A stretch of 64,000 nt of DNA from Coccinella septempunctata (Eukaryota; Arthropoda; Insecta; Coleoptera; Coccinellidae). Under the pieces are notes generated by a model. The model did no database searches and was not told the DNA's origin. It saw only the letters and a list, made by a program, of their open reading frames with translations. Positions 29,385 through 40,157 of this stretch are shown piece by piece. The translations under genes were made by a program, and so were the position numbers. The stretch spans positions 6,924,501 to 6,988,500 of the forward strand of contig NC_058196.1 of the NCBI RefSeq assembly GCF_907165205.1, given 5' to 3'. Positions within the stretch are counted from its first letter, which is position 1. Each line of letters opens with the position of its first letter.

Positions 29385-32300
29385 CTAAACTATTTTATAG
29401 TGACCCCACGGAAGTGAATGATGGTTTTCTGTTATAAAACGTTTTGTATCAGTTCTACATAGAGCCACTTTTTCTTGTTCCATTGAATAAACCCGATGAT
29501 TTTCAGATATTATGTTTCTTTGAGTTATGATTTTACTTTGTCCATCAAATAGACAATTCAAATAATCATCAAATGAAATAACTTTCTTAACTACCCCCTT
29601 TTTAATTCCCTTCGCTTTTTTAGTGATATTATTGTTTGAATCAATTTTGAAAGAATACATTTTAGAGCGTAATCCAACAAACTCGCTCATTATAGCACCA
29701 TTGTTCTCATCTTTCATGAGCCCTGGAACCTTTTTATTTACACGAGGAATATCATAAATATTGCTATCTGGATAATCTGAAGTATCAAAATGGGTGAGAC
29801 AATCAAGTTTTATTAATTGATATGGATCTTGATCTCGAATTTCATAAATTAATGAATCAGTATCTACATATAATAGTGAAGAGTCGTTGAATTTAGTGAG
29901 ACTATAATTAAAATGAAAGTCGTATAAACAAGTTTTTGAAATATCTAGTACGGCAGAACACAGGTTTATTGAAGATCAAATTAACTTTTTTCATTTCAAT
30001 TGCCAATAAATTTTCCCCAAATATTATTCTTCCCTTAAAATGGGGGCTACTTATGAGATTTTTGGCGCCATAACGACCTTCCCATTTGTTCACTATTTTA
30101 ACTATCCTATGTTTGCGTATGTTTTCCATTGTCTTACCAAATACGGCATTATTCATTAGTTTGTAAAGATTCTTTTCAAAATCGTTCGAAGCCTTCATTC
30201 TAAGCTCGGTATTGAGATCAATATAAGATTTAAGCCATGCTGATTGTTTGAATTTTAATACCCTATGGATTTTAGTGAGAACCATTCCGTTCTCTAAGGC
30301 CTGTTTCAAATTTCTATAATGTAAAATATATTTCTTCTTATCATATAATGTTGTTAACAATTTAGGTAATTTTGAACCTGGAGGTACTCGATTTTCCGGA
30401 CAAAATGGTAAATCTGAATGTATATCATGTAGGTGTTTTGGATATTCCAGATCAACTTCTAAAAAATACCCTTCTGGAGCATTATCTGGAATTTGTATCA
30501 CATCAATATTAGTGTTAGTCCACTCAAATTCATCATATGGAAGAAACTGACTCATTGCCCAACCATAGAGATTATTAACATCAAAGTAAATTATATATGA
30601 TGATAACTTTTCAGAATCAAATGTAGTCATATACTTATTATTTGCCTTCGCATATCGATTAGAACACTGACTTATTCCACCTCTTATACTCTCTTCAATA
30701 AATAATATCATATCGATATCCTTGATAATTTGTAATTTCATTGATGTATATTTCAACATACAATCAAACGTAAACCCCGGGAGTGTATAATACCAAGCTG
30801 GATCTAATCCATAAGTTGTATGACAACTTACACGAAATTGTTCAAATATATCAGCTAGTAAAAGGACATCTGTTTTAAGATATAAATTGGAATAGTCTAA
30901 TAAATTTTTACAATCAAAAATTGACCAGACTTGTTGAGCATGTGAATATTCCTCATCAGTTATATCTTCATCATTCAATTTATTATAAAATTTTTCTCTA
31001 GATGGGAGTGTAGTCTCTGTCAATTTTTCAATACTATCAATGTAATCATAGGGATAAATACCTTTTCTAGTAAGCAATTTATAGTGTTTAGCAGTTAAAT
31101 TTGGAAAATGTGAGTATAAATTAATGAATGAGTCAGGTTTCAAGTAGGTTGCTAACTTTTCAAGAGATGATTCCATAAATCGAATACTATCAATAAACCT
31201 ACATTTAATTTGATGTCCCTCAAGATGAACTGTGAACGAAATATACTTTTCTTTATTCAATGGTAACACTGATATCTTAGCAAATTGAGAAAAATTTCTT
31301 ATTAAGAAATGAGAGTCATAACCGCTTAAATTGTGGAAGACAACTGGTATCATAAATGATTTTTTATATTGTAAATTACATATCTTATGAGCCTGTCCTC
31401 TTATTTCACCCGTGAAATGATCATGATCTATTACAGATTCATCTCCAGCAGTAAATGACCTCTCACATATATGGCACAAATCAGACATTCCATTTTTCGG
31501 ATATGATTTCATAGGTTTTATGTTCTTTATTTCAATATTCAATTTATTTGCTATCATCTCTAATTCATCATTGAACCATTTCATACAATTTTCACCAGTA
31601 TAACTGTTATAAAATGATTGAGATGAATCATGATTACATTTTAAGTAATAACCCACACTCATAGGTATATGCTCCTGATACTTAAATGACTTTGAAAATG
31701 TAGTTGAAGATGAATTATGTTTCTTCAAATATGATTCAAAATCCGCATAAATTATATATGGAACTTTTTGTTTGTATACATAATTTTTGAATTCAATATG
31801 TGAATCAATAGGAAATTTGATCAATGAGGGATCATGTTTCATGCAATATTTCTTATGCTCATTCAAATTGTTTTCAGTGAGGAAATAGTTTAAACACAGG
31901 TCACAAATATACTTTTTCTTCGTATTTTTCGAAATTTTGAGGAAACAAGGCGAGATAAATTTTTGATTAGCACATAATGATATTTAATGGGTGTATCATC
32001 ATGATCGTCATAATCAATTTCGCTATTTTCAGGAACGTATTTATCCTGAATAAGAAGTAAGTTGAAATGTCTATCGAAATTTATTTGTGTGGATATACGT
32101 GTAGGCACAACCTCGAATTTATTCTTATTCAATTGTAGCGAAAAAATATTCACTGATAAATTATTAAGTTTCTCGAATTTATGAATATCTCTAATGCTCA
32201 TTGGAAATTTTATATCTTGACAACTAAGAACATTTTTGAAATATGGATAAGATTTCACACGATCACAATTTTTCTCTCTAGGATGAAGTCCAGCAACAAT

Positions 32301-33086
32301 ACTCCAAGCGAAACAAGCATTATCATAATTTTTGATATTAATACAAGCCTTTCGACGTTTGATCTCATCGGGCAACTCAATATATGAGCCACCATTCCCC
32401 ATTTCAAATTTATTAATATTAACCTCAAGTGATATAATAGAATAAAGTGCGTAACCGCTGTCTTTTTCTTGAAATTCTTCTAATTTTTTTAAGATTTTAT
32501 CTAATATGAGCTCTGATAAAAGTCGGTCAAGATCGCAACCAGAATCAACAATGAAATTTTCTGATTTAAAGTATTTGAAATCTAGTATTTCATAATCTCC
32601 AGATTTTTTTATGAACTCACCACAAAAAGTTGTATTCATTTTAATCATATCCAGTTTTTTCAATAGATTTTTCAATCCTCTTTTAATGAGAACAATGGCA
32701 TCTACGAAAAACTCATTTATTTCAATATGTTTCAGATTTATAATAACTCCAGTTCTGACTCTACCAGTAAAGGTTGATTGAACATCTTCCCACTTTACCC
32801 TACGAGAACGTCTATTCCGTAAATCACCCCCCTTTTTAAATGAAACCATTCGTTGTAAAATTGTTTTATATCGTTTCAAATGATTTATGTTAGTTTGAAT
32901 TTTGAATTTATGACTATGAATATTTGTTTTTTTCATCATCTTGTTGTATAATTTTATGTGATTATTTATAAGAACAATCCATCTGAGCTTACATTTCAAA
33001 GATATAATTTTTTCTAAATACCTGAATGCTCTATGAAAAACTGATATAGAATCATCATTTACCTCCATGGCGACGACTTGTAACAA
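29385..33086 (-). pseudogene. Protein-primed DNA polymerase B, two frameshifts
   Basis: It replicates the element. Together the pieces cover about 1,230 codons, the usual Polinton length. The first ORF (33086-31890, 398 aa) is the N-terminal region common in insect Polintons (GRVRTGVIINLKH, FVDSGCDLDRLLSE, IKNLSRLVSSK). A one-base frame change near 31900 leads to 31866-29908. That part has a C2H2-like finger, Exo I (YADFES), a zinc/HNH-like insert (CHICERSF then DHDHFTGEIRGQAH), Exo II (FHNLSGYDSHFL), Exo III (YLKTDVLLLAD), Pol motif A (YFDVNNLYG) and motif B (NNAVFGK). A second shift near 29930 leads to a frame with motif C (YVDTDS, about 29860) and ends at 29385. All catalytic residues are present across the pieces; only the frame is broken. 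The start is 2 bp after the OB-like gene. Confidence 0.93.
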
Positions 33087-33088
33087 TT

Positions 33089-33391
33089 TTATTCTTCACT
33101 GAATTCGAAATTTGATACAGGATACTTCGTTCCAATATCCTTCACACCTGTGAATTTTAGAAAGATCTTCCCCTCATTCAATTGATCCAGGCACTCCTTC
33201 ACAGTATCGGTAGCTCGTTTCGGTAGGAAGACTTTATTTTTCTCCAGCTCTAAGAGTATGGTCTTCCCATATCGAGTTTTCAACAGGCTCGCCTTTAAAA
33301 TACGAAATTTCTCTCCAAGTGGTAAGTCTCGGAGCTTGATTGTAGATTTCTCTGCATAAAAACATGCTGTATTTACTCTTTCGAAATCCAT
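33089..33391 (-). CDS. Small conserved protein, possibly OB-fold ssDNA-binding
   Basis: 100 aa, intact, directly upstream of the polymerase (2-bp gap), so probably on the same transcript. The strand pattern FRILKASLLKTRYGKTILLELEK, then KVFLPKRA and a final GKIFLKFTGVK suggests a five-stranded OB-type barrel. A single-stranded DNA-binding role in protein-primed replication would fit the position, but this is inference from sequence look and neighbourhood. A TATA-Inr promoter lies 108 bp upstream of its ATG. Confidence 0.65.
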   Translation of the reverse strand: MDFERVNTACFYAEKSTIKLRDLPLGEKFRILKASLLKTRYGKTILLELEKNKVFLPKRATDTVKECLDQLNEGKIFLKFTGVKDIGTKYPVSNFEFSEE

Positions 33392-33498
33392 TTTTCTGGA
33401 TATCTTGAATTGAGAAGAAAAAAAATTTATAGAAAAACATTTTAGAATATTTTAAAATTTTACTCACCTAGATCACTATTGCACTAACTTGAAACGAA

Positions 33499-33532
33499 TG
33501 ATTGAAAACGTCGAATGTTATCTGTTTTTATA
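33499..33532 (-). promoter_or_regulatory. TATA-Inr core promoter of replication block
   Basis: On the minus strand TATAAAAA (complement of 33525-33532) is followed by initiator ATCATTC with its A at 33499, 33 bp from the first T. It would drive the OB-like and polymerase genes. Confidence 0.65.
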
Positions 33533-33870
33533 CCTTCTTCATACCAGAGAAGGAAAAATATCTTCCATTTCCTTTATTTTTATTGCGGGAATAGGACAAA
33601 TTACAATATGTCAGGTTTTCTTCATCCTGCATTGTAACAAGAAAATTCTTCGGTTGTAAAACGATGCCAGCTTCCTGTTTAAATTCTGCCAATGTTTCAC
33701 TCGGTGGTATGTGATTGTATCGTATATGCGGTGTAGTGTGTCGTAGAAACCAATATCTCCCATTATATCGATATAATCTTCCATTTTCTTGATTCAGAAC
33801 CACATCCTCATAATCTTTTGGAACATCACAAACATCGGATATTATGACATTTACATTTTCGAAGCAGAAA
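33528..33870 (-). CDS. Unknown ORF at right end of Polinton
   Basis: A frame without a clear ATG runs to a stop at 33528 and overlaps the promoter of the next gene; the 91-codon GTG-initiated part begins at 33803. It includes RLYRYNGRYWFLRHT and YNHIPPSETLAEFKQEAGI, which look protein-like and not low complexity. Just upstream a second short frame repeats the EYEDAVPN/DYEDVVLN segment, so a local duplication of about 50 bp may have damaged the start. Function unknown; possibly a broken gene. Confidence 0.4.
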
Positions 33871-34035
33871 AATATTTTTCAATTTCCCAATTCGGAACCG
33901 CATCCTCATATTCTTGTCGAAACACGAAAACAATTCAATCCAAAATGATAACAGAACCGTGAGATTAACATTGATTATTTTTTTCTTTCAATATTCTTAT
34001 TCAAATCGAACTAATGAAAAACTTAAAACTCATGG

Positions 34036-34485
34036 ACTCAATTAACTGGGGGGCGATACTCTGGAGGCGACACTCTGGGGCCCCCAATATTTTTACATCA
34101 TTCAGACCCCCCAGTGACATCTCAGGGTTCAGTGTACTCCCAGGCGGCACGTGTAGTCCATGATCGCGTCATCAACGTATCACCAACAATTCAATTTCCT
34201 TATCAGCGAGCTGGCGCGGCCGCGTTGATAAGGCGATCGCCTCGTAATTCGGATTATATAAAACTATCCTAGGTTCGAATCCCGTCGACTTCAAGATTCT
34301 TTTTTCCCCCTTTTTCATTTTTTTATTACGGCCCCAAAATACAACTACATCTCTGAACCCCCACAATGGAACCCCCTTTCAGGAGACCCAGCGCTCCGCG
34401 CCCCACTACTCAGGGCCCCCATATTCATACGATTTCTAATATCTCAAGGTCAAATTTGAGCTAGAACATACATTGCTATACTACT
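34036..34485. repeat. Polinton right TIR (450 bp)
   Basis: Inverted copy of 17578-18027, one mismatch; it ends CTATACTACT next to target duplicate TAAGGC. Confidence 0.97.
34205..34291 (+). ncRNA. tRNA-like Pol III unit in right TIR
   Basis: It contains an A-box-like TGGCGCGGCCG (34212-34222, one key A replaced by G), a tRNA-Thr-like AAGGCGATCGCCTCGTAA, and a perfect B box GGTTCGAATCC (34272-34282). A six-T terminator lies at 34300-34305. Box spacing (60 nt) is longer than in a standard tRNA. Acceptor, anticodon and T stems do not pair properly, so it is not a functional tRNA. It could be a Pol III transcript of the element, in the way adenovirus VA RNA uses tRNA-type promoters, or a captured, decayed tRNA. 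Confidence 0.5.
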
Positions 34486-34491
34486 TAAGGC

Positions 34492-35620
34492 TGTGTATTT
34501 GCGTTCTGTGCTGTATTTGTGGCTTAGCTCCAAAGTTGGGCTATATTCTTTCAATTATTCGCTTTTGGCGGGTTTTATAGGGAAGTGAAGAAGTTTAGAG
34601 AATCCAAAATCGAACTATTCAGTATACAAAGATGAGGCTTTTTTTTGACAGAATGTAGAACTCATCAAAATAGGTAAGTCGTTTAGCCAAAAATTTTCTA
34701 AAATATCTAGGATGGCTAGATACAACCCCTAGAAGTTCGACAAAATTTCATTGAATTTCTAGTACGGGACAGTCGAAGGTGACTCCAGCATCGCAAAATG
34801 AAACAATATATAAACATATAGCTGGACAATGAATGGTTTACTACCAAATTCATCGGATTAGATGCATCAGGTAACTTTTGATAGAATCATAGGTAATTGT
34901 GGTATTGTGCAATTCAGGGTGAAAACAAATGAAGAAAATTGAGGCTGTTTTTTGAAAGTGTCTATGTTAGTAATATTGAAAAAGTGCTATTATGTTTACC
35001 CATTTCATCCCATTTTGACGACGATTGTTGGAATGTTCGAACAAGAAGATTTTCATGTGCATTGTGAAAAAATTCGTGAATAATTTAAACGAATTTCGTT
35101 GTTCAATTTTCAGTACGAATAGATAGTGTAATAATGCACCACGTATCTTGATCAATGGAAGAGCGGCTTTCCACTGGTCATGGGGTGATTACTTTTAAGT
35201 TAAATACAAAATAATTGAATGCCCTCGAAAGGGAAAAAAAAAATGAGGATTCGGCCCGTCTCACGAAGGACAGGTCTTGAAGTTGATATTATTTTTGGGG
35301 GAGAAGTTTAAATGAAACTCATGAAAAACTTTACCAAATAAATCTATTGAAAAAATGAAATTAGAACTTCTCTACAAATACGTACTCGGTCGAAGACGAC
35401 CAACAAAAAAAAATCTTCAATTTCTTAAACATATGCAAATGAGCGCAAAACAATAAACCATTTTTTTTGTAACAAAAATCTTGGGTTAAAATTCAACTTC
35501 CCAACTTAGCGCGCAATGATAATCAATACCTAATCAATGAATTATGGGGGAGCTTTCAGGACTCCGGACAAATACAAAATTGGAACTTTCTACCTCTTTC
35601 TGCGACTGCTGTTTGTCTGA
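34492..35620. other. Intergenic, no recognisable gene
   Basis: No coding or repeated structure recognised. Confidence 0.5.
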
Positions 35621-35629
35621 CGCGGCCGA

Positions 35630-36650
35630 TGAAGAACTCTTCGACACCAGACGTTACCCGCACAAATCGGCGAATTCTTTACACTCAACCGACTTCCCGC
35701 ACTTTTCCGTCGCAAACGTTTAACGCTTTAAGTTTCCCTATCCAAAATTCTAACACAATTTTATATCTGGTCTTACCACGAATCAAAAATAAACGATCAC
35801 TCCTCTAATGCTACTTTACTGATTCCGGAAATATCTGACTTTAACTCCAAATTATTTCCGTTCTCTTTAATTACCTTTTTCCCGATATTCCGTTTCTACT
35901 TGAACAAAACCAACAAAACAAAGGACTGGACTTTTCTTTATACGCAACTCTTCCAAATTTATGAGCCGACCGAGTCTCCGATTCTATACCGTGATCTACC
36001 TCTAGTTTTTCTCTTAATTCGTGCCAACCTAATTATTCTAAGTCCCTATACTCTTTTCTTACTGACTGACTCTACAAAAGACTTATAACTTCTCTACTAT
36101 TCCGTACCGACTCGAAGGGCTATATTTTTTCGATATTTTACAGATCACGTCTCCGGACCGACTGACACTCTCTTTTTCGAGGTACTTTTTCCCCGGTCTT
36201 TCTCTCCCACGCTATGGGTGATATCAAAACGTCCCAAAATCGAAATCATTCTTGCTGAGTTGAAAAATCAGCGATCCCAAGCTCGGTTGTTACAAGAAAA
36301 TTTCGGCTACTTCGAATTCTGAGAACTGTTATCCTCTCAGGGTCTCCAGACTAATAAATCTTTCTTAATCTACATGACTAACCATTTTCGCTTGTTCCGA
36401 AGTCCCTATCACCGGATATTGGAATCAATTACGTAGGCCGCCGATCGTCGGTTGCTCTCTGAAGACGTAGGGTATCAATATCTGCCGATTTTCTGACTGA
36501 GTGACACTAACTCTTTCAACTCTTATCGAACTGGTTATTACTTAAATTCCCGCGACTCGATACAGCCTGATCTCAAGCGCCTCAAAGTGTCATATTTCCA
36601 ACTAAAAATCGCCCCTGCAGGACGGCTGCAACAACGTATGAAGGTTCCAG
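35630..36650. other. Pyrimidine-rich (top strand) non-coding stretch
   Basis: Composition differs from the AT-rich surroundings: the top strand is C/T-rich with many CTCTTT and TTCCG words, and no long ORF exists on either strand. It could be an untranslated exon or long leader transcribed on the minus strand, or part of an unrecognised element. Confidence 0.4.
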
Positions 36651-36749
36651 CAATACCTCGTTTTAATTATCCCAAATTAATTCGAATTCTCTTATTCCGA
36701 TTTATTACAATAGGAAGTATGTAAAGTTTTCAAAATAACGCCACTGTCT

Positions 36750-38361
36750 TAGTGTCGCGCCAGACAGAGAAATATCGAATGCGTGTACCACAGCGTTACA
36801 GCTGTGCCAAAGAGTACACGTGTTTTTATCTGCGAGTTAAATTATCTCTCCAACACTTATCTGTTTCAACGTACGTAAATAATTTATTTTTTTCATCAAA
36901 TTCGGTGAATAATTCTCTTACTGAAATTGTTGACATCAATAATGTTGTCCGTTGGACAACTTTAGAATAAAATCATGGACCAGCCTACAGCAAAAACGAT
37001 GAATATGAAGAATTCTTAGTAAACAGTCAAATAACGCTCGTGCCTTCCTCCTGAGATTCTCGAAAATCCAACGATCAGCACGAAAAATAGATTTCAGTAT
37101 CTCAAAAATGAATCAAACGATACAAATACCACACAAACATCTGAAAGAGTCTTCAAACCACCTCCAATTTTTTTACATGGTGTTACAAATTATAATGAAA
37201 TGATTGAAAAACCATCTAATGCTATAGCTAACGAACAGTTCTATTCCAAAACCCTATCTAACAATATCGTTAAGATATTGATTAAATGTTAACGAACCGG
37301 AAACATACAGAAGTTTAGTTCGATTTCTACGGGAGGAAAATATAATTTTTCACACAAATCAAATTAAGCAAGAAAGAGCTTATAGGATTGTTATCCGGCA
37401 TATACATTCCACCGTTCCTACTAATGCAATAAAAGATGAAATTGAAATATCGGGACACGAAGTCAGAAACATAATGAATATAAGAGATAAAATATCGAGA
37501 CTTCCGCTTCCTCTATTCTTTGTAGATTTAGAACCCTAAGAAAATAACAAGGATATTTACAAATTAGAATTCATGACATAAAAACATGAAAATAACTATA
37601 GAACCACCACAGAAAAAGCGAGAAATTATACAATGTACTCGATGCCAAAAGTATGGACCTCCAAGAAGTTACTGTAATAGGAGATTTATGTGTGTCAAAT
37701 GCGGTAACCAACATTACTCCAAAATGTGTGCAAAACCAAAATCAACTCCAGCTAAATGTGCATTATGTGAACGTGATCATCCAGCTAATTATAAAGGATG
37801 TCAAATATACAAACTCCTTTCAAGATCGAAAAATCAAAAGCCAACAATAGCACAACATTTAAGGAAAGAAGAAAACCAAGAATGTAGTCGCGCAAACGAT
37901 CAGCAAACCAACATCCCTAATTCACCAAGGCCGAGAGGAAGAAAATATTCCCAAGTTCTACAAACACAAAACGAATACCCTATTATGCAGAGCTCTGAAT
38001 CGGATTCGCTAAAATCAATGATGGAAAGTTTTCTATCAAACTTCAAATCCATGATTACTCAAATGATGAATCAGAATCAAACCATCCTCAATCTTCTAAC
38101 TACCCTAGTGAGCTTTAAAATGCTAAGTTGATTAGAATAGCTTCCTGGAACGCTAATGGCCTTCCAAATCACAAAAATGAATTATTAATATTCATAAATA
38201 CATATAAAATAGACATAATGTTAATATCAGAAACTCACTTCACCGAAGAGACATTTGTCCACTTACCACAATTCAAGATATACTCAACAGAACATCCTGA
38301 TGGTCGAACACATTATTGCTGCGGCGAAGAAGTAGAACAATATTCCCCAGAAAACAATTAA
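36750..38361 (+). pseudogene. Jockey LINE, 5' part only (ORF1 + start of ORF2)
   Basis: A probable 5' UTR at 36750-36972 leads to a frameshifted ORF1 N-terminus (VTNYNEMIEKPSNAI around 37180). The intact ORF1 C-terminus is at 37586-38131, with gag zinc knuckles (CTRCQKYGPPRSYC, CVKCGNQHYSKMC, CALCERDHPANYKGC). ORF2 starts at 38128, overlapping the ORF1 stop (ATGA), with the endonuclease N-terminus (RIASWNANGLPNHKNEL, ISETHFT). It breaks down near 38330. No RT follows. A LINE missing its 3' end cannot arise by ordinary 5' truncation, so deletion or recombination removed the rest. Confidence 0.8.
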
Positions 38362-38707
38362 CGATTTGAATGTTTCAATACATCGATATGGAAAATCTGT
38401 TATGGGAAAGAATATATACAGACTATTGACTCTTGCACAGGTGTTACATGCGATATTCCACAAATTGATTTTTTTTCTGAGCTGATTGCAATTTTTGGAA
38501 AAGAATTGCGGTTTTCAAAAAACAATGGGGCTCCAAGACTTTGGCGATGAGTTCATCATTTATAATGGCTTAATATATTTTTTTACTATCAAAAGATCCA
38601 CAAGCTTCTGTTGGTCCCAGATTATATTATACCTGTGTCAAATCCAACCTGAAAAATTATCGTTCACTTTTGTATTTGAATATCCAGTTTTACTTCTTAA
38701 CTTTCAG

Positions 38708-39010
38708 GGGATTGCAATCCACATCAAATACATTCATAAAGGCCTAAGGCGAAAAGTAAATGATCTCAACGTTATAGTTCTGAGACAAATCTTCATCGAT
38801 GAGTATAATCTAAATTTTGCAGAAGATGACTGTATGAGAAAGTTCGATTTGCATCGAAATGTCATAGGAAAACTGAAGGTGCAAATGGAGTATATGGAGA
38901 AAAATAATGGAATTCAGGTTCTTCACACAGTCATTATAATTTTAGCTCTTAGCACTTTCTCATTGTTATGCAATCTCACAATTGAGAAATATGTTTGCAC
39001 TGAACTGTGA
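38708..39010 (+). CDS. Possible chemoreceptor-like internal exon
   Basis: A strong polypyrimidine tract and AG (TACTTCTTAACTTTCAG) end at 38707, after which 100 codons are open in phase 0. IHIKYIHKGLRRKVNDLN resembles the loop and helix before TM5 in insect gustatory receptors (basic helix then LN). It is followed by a linker and a hydrophobic helix (TVIIILALSTFSLLC). No clear donor follows; the frame ends at a TGA. The open frame extends upstream of the acceptor but looks non-coding there. It could be a receptor fragment; identity is uncertain. Confidence 0.35.
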   Translation, partial: GIAIHIKYIHKGLRRKVNDLNVIVLRQIFIDEYNLNFAEDDCMRKFDLHRNVIGKLKVQMEYMEKNNGIQVLHTVIIILALSTFSLLCNLTIEKYVCTEL

Positions 39011-39892
39011 TATTCTCTGGTTCCATATTCTATATTGGTTATTGAAAAAATAAGGCAATTGTCTTGTAGATGTATATTCACTAATACTAGTATAACCATA
39101 TTACATTTGACTAGTGGTTCAATTTATGTACATATCGATATCTTCAAACATATGGTAGAGGGGTTTGAATTTGGAGAAACGAAATATATTACAAATATTT
39201 GAAAATGAACCGTTTTTCTTAAATATATTTCAACTCAAATTATACAACTTACCTACTGACTAAATTACATATTATGAAAATTTATACCAGAACGTTCAAC
39301 TGGTTTCAAAATTCCTTCGGGTATTAATTTCGATACAGATGCTTCATCATCAAATTCGATTTTTTTTCAGTCTGAATATCAGTATCATCATCAAGGTTTC
39401 GCTTTTATCCTTTTTGTTTATATCATTAACCGCATTTATCTCCTCATTTATTGAAATTCTGGACACTGATTCAGACAATAAAAATAAAACTGTATGGTCA
39501 ATGCTCTCACTGGCCGATAGAGGTTGATCGACCTGGTGAGCTTCTTGTTGGTAGACTGAGGCCAAAGATATGGCTACGATTTTTGCAGACTATTTTTCAA
39601 CCATCGCAAAAAGAAAACTCATTACTTATCATGGGAATTCATTGTATTCCTCATTAGGAATATTGAGCTCAATTTATTTTTTCCATCCTGTGTTAGAGTA
39701 TAAAATATGAAATACAATAAAATCACTTGAGAATACAAAGAGTAGTGGAATTGATTCCATTTCTTCCAGCATTTTGAAACCGATTAGTGTTGATGTCGCT
39801 TTTCACTTTGTACATGTAATTAATTTTTCATAAAGTACTGGCGTTTTTCCTCATATCCTATGGAAGGCTCTCGTTCTTCCGATCTATATAAA

Positions 39893-40140
39893 TGTTAGAG
39901 TATTCCGGAACGCAGTCATTCCCAAAACAGCATGACAGATGGCATGGACGAGAGGATGGTCTTCCGTGGTCGGGGGACAAGCGAGGTTAGAGTTAGTCAA
40001 TGGTACGGCGAACAAGCGAGATGGGAATGTGCCTTTATTGCCTCTGAATCTGAATGTCGAATAGTAAATTACTGGAATACTCTAATGTTAAATAAAAGTG
40101 TGCAACCGTTTTAACATTATGTATTATTGAATACCTAACA
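39893..40140 (+). repeat. Gypsy-type 5' LTR (248 bp)
   Basis: It starts TGTTAG and ends CTAACA (perfect inverted ends) and contains AATAAA at 40091. A primer-binding-type sequence TCAGAAGTGG begins right after it at 40141. No second LTR was found, so the element is incomplete. Confidence 0.7.
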
Positions 40141-40157
40141 TCAGAAGTGGTCCGAAG

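Larger units (their letters stand above)
17578..34485. mobile_element. Polinton/Maverick (adintovirus-like) element, full length
   Basis: A 16,908-bp element starting AGTAGTATAG and ending CTATACTACT. Its 450-bp TIRs differ at one base by my alignment, and a perfect 6-bp target duplication TAAGGC flanks it (17572-17577, 34486-34491). It encodes the Polinton core set: RVE integrase with chromodomain, protein-primed DNA polymerase B, FtsK/A32-type ATPase, adenain-like protease, and major and minor capsid proteins. It also has a parvovirus-type PLA2 and a fibre-like protein. Gene blocks run minus, plus, minus. Three frameshifts (integrase, two in polymerase) and one in-frame stop (PLA2) are present in this copy. 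Confidence 0.97.

Noticed and set aside
39339..39657. Several overlapping 60-70 aa ORFs
   Set aside because: No motif or consistent frame; just upstream of a Gypsy LTR.
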